Assembly: GCA_016784245.1 (NCBI GenBank)
Contig: JADHVA010000024.1
Location: 1-9,361 of the forward strand
Direction of reading: 5' to 3'
Source of the DNA: Nanobdellota archaeon
GTDB lineage: Archaea > Nanobdellota > Nanobdellia > SCGC-AAA011-G17 > GW2011-AR17
DNA: 9,361 nt
Below, in pieces: positions 1 to 5,942 of this stretch (positions are counted from its first letter, which is position 1; each line of letters begins with the position of its first letter). The notes under the pieces were generated by a model. The model saw only the letters and a list, made by a program, of their open reading frames with translations, made no database searches and was not told where the DNA came from. The translations under genes were made by a program, and so were the position numbers.

Positions 1-440
1 TTAGTGATGAAGAAGTACAAACTATTAATTATGCAGCAGAAGTTGAAGTTCTTGAAGAAGAATTAAGTATTTTAAATACAAATATGTCAACAGTTGCTGG
101 AATAAATGGAGAATTAATAGGTCTAGTAGAAAGTAGTACGGAGGAATATATTGCTTGTGAACAAGAAAAGAGTAGTTTACAATCTAATTATGATAATGTA
201 TATTCAAATTACCAAAGTTGTTTAGATAATGAAGCTAGCTTGAGTTCTGTAAGTGATGAAGTTGAAAGTTTAGAAGAAGATTTAGATGAATTACAAGAAG
301 ATTTTGATAGTTTAGCACAAAGTTCAGCAAATAATATTTGTTGTAAAAAGAAAGTAGATGATTCTGGTATCAAATATTATAATGTTGCAGGGAATGAAAT
401 AGTTTGTTCATCAAGTTCAGGAGAAAGTCTATCCTGTTAA
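1..440 (+). CDS. C-terminal part of a coiled-coil, Cys-containing protein of unknown function (5' end outside window)
   Basis: The reading frame is open from base 3 to the TAA at 438-440, giving 145 residues. The ATG at base 84 is probably internal, because acidic coiled-coil sequence in the same frame continues upstream of it (SDEEVQTINYAAEVEVLEEE). The visible part is rich in Glu, Asp, Ser, Asn and Gln. It has heptad-like stretches around EVESLEEDLDELQEDFDSL and almost no basic residues until a KKK near the C-terminus. Counted from the ATG at 84, cysteines lie at 25, 46, 86, 87, 108 and 118, and the last four form a CC...C...C tail module. I infer an extracytoplasmic coiled-coil protein, probably anchored by an N-terminal segment that lies outside the window; that anchor is not seen. 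The family is not recognised. That the frame is a real gene is fairly sure; the role is open. Confidence 0.75.
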   Translation, partial: SDEEVQTINYAAEVEVLEEELSILNTNMSTVAGINGELIGLVESSTEEYIACEQEKSSLQSNYDNVYSNYQSCLDNEASLSSVSDEVESLEEDLDELQEDFDSLAQSSANNICCKKKVDDSGIKYYNVAGNEIVCSSSSGESLSC

Positions 441-451
441 TTCTAGTTTTC

Positions 452-473
452 CAGTGACAAAAAACTTATATAG
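452..473 (+). promoter_or_regulatory. Promoter of the 274-residue protein gene, with element shared with the kinase promoter
   Basis: The stretch reads CAGTGACAAAAA, then A, CTTA, then T, ATAG. CTTATATAG (465-473) is a good archaeal TATA box, preceded by a purine-rich TFB-recognition-like run. Transcription would start about 25 bp downstream, near 495, leaving a leader of about 25 nt that carries a Shine-Dalgarno site. The same element occurs at 3415-3436 on the other strand, matching at 20 of 22 positions. Confidence 0.6.
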
Positions 474-505
474 GAAGAGCATTTTGTTGTGATTAACAAG
501 TAGTT

Positions 506-512
506 AAGGAGA
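506..512 (+). promoter_or_regulatory. Ribosome binding site of the 274-residue protein gene
   Basis: AAGGAGA lies 7 nt before the ATG at 520. An in-frame TAA at 505-507 excludes any start further upstream, so site and stop together fix the start. This leadered, SD-dependent start contrasts with the apparently leaderless starts of most neighbouring genes. Confidence 0.75.
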
Positions 513-519
513 ACAAAAA

Positions 520-1344
520 ATGACAAAGAAATATGACGAACATAATTTATATTTGATAAAATTACTAAGACTAAGTTTACCATTAGATGTGGCTAAAAGA
601 ATTTCAAGAGCAAAAAAAAATATCTCAAACCTTGTTGGAGTAAATGAAAATAAAGGAGTTACAATCGTACAATATCATATAGATGATCAAACAGATGTAT
701 TAGGAACTACAGAATATGCAACTGATAAAACTAATGCAGCTCTTACAGCTTGGAGAGAACAATTAAGTAACTTTGCAAGAGGATTATCTTTAGATGCACC
801 AGAATTTTTACCTTTAACAATTGGTTTAAATGAAAGAAGACTATTAGATTTAGAAGAAGCTTTAAGATTAGATATTGAACTAGTTACTTTAGAAGACCCA
901 AGAGATTTTGCAGAAGCGTATCAAGAAGATTTAGCTGAAGGAATTATTGGAGTACCAGGAACAATTGCTATGATAGCTGTTGATTTAAAATATTTAAATG
1001 CAGCTGGTAGAGCAGGAGTTAGTGGAGAAAGTTTTGTTAGTCAAATTGGAAGAGATATGAGATTAGGAAGATATGAACATATTAAATCTGTTTCACCAAC
1101 TAGTACTTTGAGAACAGTTTTAGCTGAGAATGCAAGAACAAATCAAGAGTTTGTTCTTTTTGGACCAAATGCTTATTGTACTCCTTTGAGTAAAGGTTAT
1201 GGACCAAGAGGAGACGACGATAGACCTATTGGTGCAAAAGTAATTGGACATAGTATCGATATCACAGCTGGAGTTGTAAGACCAGTTAATTATGGTCATG
1301 GATATAGTGGAAAAAGTCCTCTATTTCCTTTTGATGCAAGATAA
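520..1344 (+). CDS. Unrecognised soluble 274-residue protein
   Basis: I do not recognise this family. The start is well supported by AAGGAGA 7 nt upstream and a TATA box about 50 bp upstream. The protein shows no signal peptide and no convincing membrane span; its most hydrophobic stretch, about residues 142-156 (IGVPGTIAMIAVDL), is short. Residues 1-40 are basic and probably helical, 100-140 are an acidic helical region, and from about 210 to the end it is Gly/Pro-rich with motifs GPNAYC, GYGPRGDDDRPIG and NYGHGYSGKSPLFPFD. There is a single Cys (220). It is not a receiver domain: the acidic pocket and conserved Lys of that fold are not evident. It faces the histidine kinase gene tail to tail, and the two promoters share a 22-bp element, so co-regulation and possibly a joint function are inferred. 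It is richer in Arg, Gly and Ala than the Lys-rich proteins at the right of the window. Confidence 0.85.
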   Translation: MTKKYDEHNLYLIKLLRLSLPLDVAKRISRAKKNISNLVGVNENKGVTIVQYHIDDQTDVLGTTEYATDKTNAALTAWREQLSNFARGLSLDAPEFLPLTIGLNERRLLDLEEALRLDIELVTLEDPRDFAEAYQEDLAEGIIGVPGTIAMIAVDLKYLNAAGRAGVSGESFVSQIGRDMRLGRYEHIKSVSPTSTLRTVLAENARTNQEFVLFGPNAYCTPLSKGYGPRGDDDRPIGAKVIGHSIDITAGVVRPVNYGHGYSGKSPLFPFDAR

Positions 1345-1349
1345 ATAAA

Positions 1350-1365
1350 TTTTTATTTTTTTATT
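1350..1365 (+). terminator. Probable poly-T archaeal terminator
   Basis: Just after the TAA at 1342-1344 comes TTTTT, A, seven T, A, TT on the plus strand, the T-tract type of archaeal intrinsic terminator. It fills the 19-bp gap between the convergent genes. No comparably strong T-tract is seen for the minus-strand gene. Confidence 0.5.
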
Positions 1366-3391
1366 AAAATTTTACTAAAGTTTTTTCTGGGAAATTTAGA
1401 ATAGCTTCAAGATTGTTTTCACCATTAGGAACATAATTAATTGAACCACCATGGTCACTTACTACTCTTCTAATAACAATCTTTCCGCCCCTTTCAGTTT
1501 CTGCATCAGAATTCAAATCATCAATAACAGATTGAGGAGGAAGCTCACAAGAATTACCTAATATAACTTTAAAACCCTCTTCAATTTGTTCCGCTTGAAC
1601 ATAAATTTTTGGAGAATCATAAGCCATAGTTGCTTTTAATCCATTACCAAGTAAATTTGCAAATAATAATCCAATATTTTCTTTATGACCTCTCATAGTT
1701 AAACCTGGAGAAAGAGCTAACTCTAAATTAATTTGAGAAGCTTGACCAGGAAAGTTAGTTCTTAATTCATCTAGGACAAGATCTCTTAAAGAAAATTCAG
1801 CCCAAGATTCAGTTGCATATTCTTTCATCCATCTTCTCATAATTTTATCATAATTTTTACAAGTTTCCAATAATAAATTTAAACCACTTTGAAAATCAGA
1901 AAGGATTGCTTTTGTCTCATCATTAAGAAATGGAAGAGCAACAACTTCATTATTAAGAAAACTAATTCCTTCTTGAACATCTAAATAAGAATATGATGGT
2001 GGACCCCCTCTTCTTCTTCTTCTAACTTTTGGTTTTTTTGCTCCAGGATTAAATCCTTTTCTTAAATCTTCATATGAAGGAGCCCTACCAAATAATCTTG
2101 AAAGATCTAAGTCAATAGTATCAGTATGATCTTGATTATATACATCAATAGTTGATTCTGTTAAATTGTGAATAAGACCAAGAATAGGTAATGCAAGAGA
2201 ATAACCTTGAGCAACTAATTCAATACCAAAATAATTTGCAGAATGGTGGAATCTTGCATGTAATTCTTTTTCAATTGCATCCATTTGTCGAATAGTATTT
2301 GCAGCCTCTAGTGTTTTTGTTTTGAAAGCTTGTTCTGCAGCTTCTTTTCCAAGTTCAGATTCTCTAAAACCTTCTGAAACAACGTCTAAAGATTTTTTAT
2401 TAGCACCAAAAAAACCAACAGTTTTAATAACAGCTTGTCTCCACCATTTTCTAGCTGCACTAGGTTCTTCCCAAGTAAAATCATAAACACTGGTAAAAGA
2501 AGGTGTATCTAATCCAAAGACAGTCCCTTCTCTAAAAACTGAAAGATCTTTTGTAAGTACAACATAAGATAAATCTCTTTTTGTTAAAGGTTCTAAAGCA
2601 TTAATTGGAAGTTGTCTTTGATTAAATCTATTTGGATTTCCTTGAATGAATTCACCCTCAGGAATAATTAATCTTTGACGATCTTTTGTTTCTTCTAATT
2701 CTATATCTCTGATTACTCTAAACATAGGATGTTGAATTTCAAGATAAGATAAAGCAGTTTCATCAATACCAACTCTTGTTGCAAGTAATTCATCACTTCC
2801 AGTTCTATAAAAATCATCTCCTCTTCTTTCAAAATCAATACCTAATTCTCTAAAAACATTTTCAAGTTTTTGATCAAGCATTCTTATGTTTGAGAAAATA
2901 TCTGTATTACAAACAACACCAACACCATGATAATAACCTACAGAAGTTAAAGGAGCTAAAAGATATTTATTTGAAGCTAAACCAATGTTATAATGTAAAA
3001 TTCTAGCTTCACCATCATCTAAGTGATTAACAATAATTCTAGAATCAATATTTAATTTAGGATTCATACCTGTTTCAGATTGATCAAAAATAAAATAAGG
3101 AGATTGAAAAATTCTTGAAGCAATTGCAGCCTGATCATGTTTATCTTTACCAATGTATGAACCAATATGTAAAAAATCATCATGAGAAGCTCCAGTGTGT
3201 TGCATAACAAAATTTGCCATCTCTGAAAAATCATTATGAGAAATTAAATTTACTTTGTATAATTCTTCCAAAGTTTGTCCACCTTGTTCAAGATAAGTTT
3301 GATAAACTTCTGGATGGTTTTCCATTAAATAATGAACTTGTATTCTTTTTGAAACTGATCCTAATTCCATCCCTTCTAATCTAAAAGCCAT
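1364..3391 (-). CDS. Soluble sensor histidine kinase, orphan
   Basis: This 675-residue protein ends in a histidine-kinase-type ATPase domain (about 535-670). The N-box is NLLGNGLK (N579, N583), the G1-like motif is VILGNSCELPP (609-619, with LGNS in place of the usual DNG), and the G2-like region is GGKIVIRRVVSDHGG (635-649). The helix before it (about 493-525) resembles the second dimerisation helix. The phosphoacceptor is uncertain: H408 in GLIHNLTEST is the best candidate, with H382/H383 as alternatives. About 70 residues separate H408 from the second helix, including an RRRRR run (457-461), which is much longer than the usual short loop. Residues 45-185 (NLISHNDF, HTGASHDDFLHIGSYIG, ILHYNIG, YYHGVGVV) look like a ligand-sensing domain resembling the V4R-like modules of some bacterial sensors and cyclases; this is a weak call. 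A helical linker spans about 340-378. No membrane span is seen, so sensing is probably cytoplasmic. No response regulator lies in the window. It faces the 274-residue protein gene and shares its promoter element. Confidence 0.8.
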   Translation of the reverse strand: MAFRLEGMELGSVSKRIQVHYLMENHPEVYQTYLEQGGQTLEELYKVNLISHNDFSEMANFVMQHTGASHDDFLHIGSYIGKDKHDQAAIASRIFQSPYFIFDQSETGMNPKLNIDSRIIVNHLDDGEARILHYNIGLASNKYLLAPLTSVGYYHGVGVVCNTDIFSNIRMLDQKLENVFRELGIDFERRGDDFYRTGSDELLATRVGIDETALSYLEIQHPMFRVIRDIELEETKDRQRLIIPEGEFIQGNPNRFNQRQLPINALEPLTKRDLSYVVLTKDLSVFREGTVFGLDTPSFTSVYDFTWEEPSAARKWWRQAVIKTVGFFGANKKSLDVVSEGFRESELGKEAAEQAFKTKTLEAANTIRQMDAIEKELHARFHHSANYFGIELVAQGYSLALPILGLIHNLTESTIDVYNQDHTDTIDLDLSRLFGRAPSYEDLRKGFNPGAKKPKVRRRRRGGPPSYSYLDVQEGISFLNNEVVALPFLNDETKAILSDFQSGLNLLLETCKNYDKIMRRWMKEYATESWAEFSLRDLVLDELRTNFPGQASQINLELALSPGLTMRGHKENIGLLFANLLGNGLKATMAYDSPKIYVQAEQIEEGFKVILGNSCELPPQSVIDDLNSDAETERGGKIVIRRVVSDHGGSINYVPNGENNLEAILNFPEKTLVKF
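2009..2023 (-). repeat. (AGA)5 trinucleotide repeat in the kinase gene
   Basis: Five AGA codons in a row on the minus strand (TCT five times on the plus strand) encode Arg457-461 of the kinase, in the linker between the candidate phosphoacceptor helix and the second dimerisation helix. Gain or loss of units would keep the frame. Confidence 0.8.
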
Positions 3392-3414
3392 AACTAATCA
3401 GTAACAACAAATTA

Positions 3415-3436
3415 CTATTTAAGCTTTTTGTCACTG
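3415..3436 (-). promoter_or_regulatory. Promoter of the histidine kinase gene, with element shared with the 274-residue protein promoter
   Basis: On the minus strand it reads CAGTGACAAAAA, then G, CTTA, then A, ATAG, matching the 452-473 element at 20 of 22 positions. CTTAAATAG acts as the TATA box about 28 bp ahead of the ATG at 3391, so the transcript would be leaderless or nearly so; no Shine-Dalgarno site is seen. Downstream, both promoters also carry TTTGTTGT, at offsets differing by 6 bp. Confidence 0.6.
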
Positions 3437-3460
3437 AAATCATAGAATTGAAGTATACAT

Positions 3461-3480
3461 AAAGAATAACAAAGAATTAA
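3461..3480. repeat. Short imperfect tandem repeat in the divergent intergenic region
   Basis: AAAGAATAAC is followed directly by AAAGAATTAA (8 of 10 identical). It sits between the kinase promoter and the promoter of the adenylate-forming enzyme. It could be a regulator site, but in A-rich DNA this may be chance. Confidence 0.3.
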
Positions 3481-3492
3481 GAGAAATAAAAG

Positions 3493-3505
3493 AAAAGTTT
3501 ATAAG
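3493..3505 (+). promoter_or_regulatory. TATA-type promoter of the PaaK-like gene
   Basis: AAAAGTTTATAAG has its TATA core about 26 bp before the ATG at 3528, the spacing expected for a leaderless archaeal transcript. No Shine-Dalgarno site precedes the ATG, which agrees with that. Confidence 0.5.
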
Positions 3506-3527
3506 ATTAAGTTCTTTAAAAACAAAT

Positions 3528-5030
3528 ATGTTAAAAGAGGCATTGTTTCCTTTCAAAATAATAAATAGTGTTGGGAAAAGATTATTAGATAATTATTGGT
3601 TATCAAAAAAAGTAATTGAAAATGGATCTCCAGATTTATTAGAAAAAATTTCTAAACAAAAAGCATTCTATATTCATAAAAAAGCATTAAAAAATGTGAG
3701 TGCATATCAAAAATTTGTTAGAGGAAGAAAATGTAGTTCTATTGAGGATGTACCTTTAACAGATAAAAAGAATTATGTGAAAAAATATTCTTATGAATCA
3801 AGATGTATTAATAATAAATTTCCAAAAAAAGGAATTATTGAAGAATCTTCAGGATCAAGCGGAAAACCTACGAATTGGATAAGAGAAGTAGGTGAAGCAG
3901 AATTATTATTCAAAGCAGCAAAGTTTGAATTTTATTATACATTTAATGCAGATAAAAAAGATTATATTGTATTGAGTGGATGGTCATCCGGTCCTTGGGC
4001 AACAGGGTTAAAATTTTGTGAATTAATGGAACAATATATGTTGGTAAAAAATACAACTGCAGATATTGATAATAATATTAGAACCTTAAAACAATTAGGT
4101 AAGAAATATAATTATTTAATTGCAGGTTATCCACCATTTTTGAAAAATTTATTTGATAATAAAAATATTAATTGGAAACAATATAAAATTGATGTTATTA
4201 CAGGTGGAGAGTCTACTTCTCTAGAATGGAAAAAATATATTAGAAAACAATTAGGTAATCAAAATGCAAAAATAATTTCTTCATATGGTGCTTCAGATAT
4301 TGATATAGGGATTGGTTTTGAAACTCCTTTTTCAGAATTTATTAGAGAATTAACAGACAAGAATCAGGTTTTAAATAAAAAATTATTTGGAACAAATCAA
4401 AACCCTATTTTATTCCAGTATAATCCTTTAATGCATTATATAGAGAATACAAACTCTGGAGAATTTTCAGTTACTTTATTAGATCCGGATGTAGCTTCTC
4501 CTAAAGTTAAATATAATTTACATGATAGAGGAGGATCAATATCATATAATGAAATTATTAAAGTTTTGAACAAATATGAAAAAGGAAAATTGAAAGCCTT
4601 TTTGAAAAAGAATAATACTTTGAAATTGCCTTTCTTATATGTTTGTGGTCGAAAAGATGGAACAATTTCTATTGGTGGAAATAATATTTACCCTCAACAA
4701 GTAGAAGAAGCAATTCATGCATCAAAATGTGCTGCAAAAGTAAATAGGTTTATGATTGGAACAAGCCATGATAATCATTTTAATGTAAAATTTGATGTAC
4801 ATGTAGAATTAAAGAAAGGTGTAAAGAAATCTGATCTGAAACCTTTCCTTGAAAAGATTATTTTGAAAAAGTTATTAGAAGAAAATTTAGAGTTTAAGGA
4901 ATATTTTAGAAATCATAAAAGTAATCAGATTTATTTAAAACCAAAAGTAAGTTTGTACGATTTTAATAAAGAAAATATGTTTAAGAAACAAAATAAAAGT
5001 ATAAAACAAAATTATATTCTTAAATCTTAA
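3528..5030 (+). CDS. PaaK/CapK-type adenylate-forming enzyme (phenylacetate-CoA ligase family)
   Basis: This 500-residue protein carries the ATP-handling motifs of adenylate-forming enzymes in order: the Ser/Gly-rich loop SSGSSGKPT (107-115), TGGES (225-229), SYGASD (252-257, the YGxTE-type motif with Asp where Glu is usual), the hinge region YVCGRKDGTISIGGNNIYPQQVEEAI (371-396, clearly PaaK-like), and a C-terminal lobe ending near KPKVSLYD (471-478). The family activates a carboxylate as acyl-AMP and usually passes it to CoA; CapK-like members sit in polysaccharide loci. The true substrate cannot be read from the sequence, and nothing nearby indicates phenylacetate breakdown. It is somewhat longer than typical members (about 430-450), with an N-terminal helical extension and a basic C-terminal tail. 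Its 3' end overlaps that of the opposing hydrolase by 11 bp. The TATA box 26 bp upstream supports the ATG. Family assignment is sure; the reaction is inferred. Confidence 0.9.
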   Translation: MLKEALFPFKIINSVGKRLLDNYWLSKKVIENGSPDLLEKISKQKAFYIHKKALKNVSAYQKFVRGRKCSSIEDVPLTDKKNYVKKYSYESRCINNKFPKKGIIEESSGSSGKPTNWIREVGEAELLFKAAKFEFYYTFNADKKDYIVLSGWSSGPWATGLKFCELMEQYMLVKNTTADIDNNIRTLKQLGKKYNYLIAGYPPFLKNLFDNKNINWKQYKIDVITGGESTSLEWKKYIRKQLGNQNAKIISSYGASDIDIGIGFETPFSEFIRELTDKNQVLNKKLFGTNQNPILFQYNPLMHYIENTNSGEFSVTLLDPDVASPKVKYNLHDRGGSISYNEIIKVLNKYEKGKLKAFLKKNNTLKLPFLYVCGRKDGTISIGGNNIYPQQVEEAIHASKCAAKVNRFMIGTSHDNHFNVKFDVHVELKKGVKKSDLKPFLEKIILKKLLEENLEFKEYFRNHKSNQIYLKPKVSLYDFNKENMFKKQNKSIKQNYILKS

Positions 5031-5877
5031 GAGAAGTTTTTAAGAAAGAAAATATTTCTAAACTTAAATCTTGAGGATTTTCAAGAGGAAGTTGATGACC
5101 TGCATCTGCAAATATTTTTAATTTAGATTGAGGGATTAGTTTGTGTAAATCTTCAGACCATTTAATGTCAATTATAAGGTCTTTTGCACCACCAATAATA
5201 AGAGTAGGTGTCTTTATACCTTTTAGAGAAGAGACTATTTCTTTTTTATTAAATTCAGAAAATTCTCTTGCTCCATCTAAACAATAAAAAATAGTTTTAA
5301 CTGAAGTATGATAAAATTCATCAAAAATTTGAAATAAGATATTCTCTCTAGGAAAAATCTTTAATTGCATTTCGTGAGGCCTAGGATAATTTTTATTATT
5401 AATAATACCCCAATCTACTAATTTTCTTAAAGGATAACACAATAAAGGAGATCTATTCATTTCTCTGTATTTTTTGTAAGGATATTTATATGTAGCTTCA
5501 ACAAAGACTAAAGCTTTAGGTAAGAGAGTCTTGAACAAAGTACAATATACAACCATAACACTACCGCCAAAACTGTGACCAACTAGAACATAATTTTTAA
5601 TTTTTTCTTTTTTTACAATTTGTCTAATGTCCTTTGCAAAATTTTCTAGTTTATAATAATTAGAATCCTCAGGTACTGAAGACAAACCATGACCTCTCAT
5701 ATCAAAAACTAAAGAACCATAACCTTCCTTTCTAGCAAGGTGTAAACAATCTTCCCATTCACTCCAATTACCACCTAAACCATGTAAGTAAAGAAGAGTT
5801 GGTTTTTTACTTTCTTTAGGAACATTATAATTATATAATAATGTAAGACCATCCTTTGTCTTAATCTTTCTTTTCAT
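5020..5877 (-). CDS. Alpha/beta hydrolase
   Basis: This 285-residue protein has the full alpha/beta-hydrolase layout: strand and oxyanion motif LLYLHGLGG (28-36), FDMRGHGLS (58-66), the nucleophile elbow GHSFGG (100-105) with Ser102, the acid in GGAKD (229-233) as Asp233, and His261 in DAGHQLPLENP. A helical cap covers about 130-215. No signal peptide is seen, so it is probably cytoplasmic. Such enzymes cleave esters, lactones or thioesters; the substrate cannot be told from sequence. It converges on, and overlaps by 11 bp, the PaaK-like gene, and is transcribed away from mre11 through a 65-bp shared promoter region. A TATA-like CTTTTATAAACTT lies about 29 bp before the ATG, consistent with a leaderless or very short-leader mRNA. 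The hydrolase call is firm. Confidence 0.93.
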   Translation of the reverse strand: MKRKIKTKDGLTLLYNYNVPKESKKPTLLYLHGLGGNWSEWEDCLHLARKEGYGSLVFDMRGHGLSSVPEDSNYYKLENFAKDIRQIVKKEKIKNYVLVGHSFGGSVMVVYCTLFKTLLPKALVFVEATYKYPYKKYREMNRSPLLCYPLRKLVDWGIINNKNYPRPHEMQLKIFPRENILFQIFDEFYHTSVKTIFYCLDGAREFSEFNKKEIVSSLKGIKTPTLIIGGAKDLIIDIKWSEDLHKLIPQSKLKIFADAGHQLPLENPQDLSLEIFSFLKTSLKI

Positions 5878-5899
5878 AATAATTTGGTAATAGAGGACT

Positions 5900-5912
5900 A
5901 AGTTTATAAAAG
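5900..5912 (-). promoter_or_regulatory. TATA-type promoter of the alpha/beta hydrolase gene
   Basis: On the minus strand CTTTTATAAACTT is centred about 29 bp before the ATG at 5877. It is nearly palindromic, so its plus-strand reading AAGTTTATAAAAG is also a fair TATA box towards mre11. Further upstream on the minus strand TGACACTTAAAAACTT partly resembles the TGACA-AAAAA-CTT layout of the two shared-element promoters, with three extra bases. Confidence 0.5.
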
Positions 5913-5920
5913 TTTTTAAG
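5911..5920 (+). promoter_or_regulatory. Candidate TATA box for the mre11-rad50 operon
   Basis: AGTTTTTAAG is centred about 26 bp ahead of the ATG at 5943, which would make the operon mRNA leaderless. The alternative is TTTATAAA at 5903-5910, about 37 bp upstream, which would leave a leader of about 10 nt. No Shine-Dalgarno site precedes the ATG. Confidence 0.4.
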
Positions 5921-5942
5921 TGTCAGACCTTAGATTCTCTAA

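Noticed and set aside
84..86. ATG at 84 as the true start of the left-edge gene
   Set aside because: The frame is open upstream to the window edge with the same acidic coiled-coil composition, and no TATA box or Shine-Dalgarno site precedes the ATG.
520..1344. 274-residue protein as a response regulator for the kinase
   Set aside because: It lacks a recognisable receiver-domain acidic pocket, phosphoacceptor Asp context and conserved Lys, and no DNA-binding domain is evident.
452..3436. Inverted 22-bp elements as terminal repeats of a mobile element
   Set aside because: Each copy contains a TATA box at a sensible distance from a gene, no direct target-site repeat is seen outside them, and no transposase or integrase lies between; a shared promoter explains them better.
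3392..3527. tRNA, small RNA or CRISPR repeat in the divergent intergenic region
   Set aside because: At 136 bp it is A-rich, has no cloverleaf or GC-rich stem, and its only repeat is a 10-bp imperfect tandem; promoters account for it.
5031..5060. Hairpin terminator after the PaaK-like gene
   Set aside because: The stretch around TCTTAAGAGAAG is weakly symmetric, lies inside the hydrolase coding sequence and has only a short T-run; not supported as a terminator.
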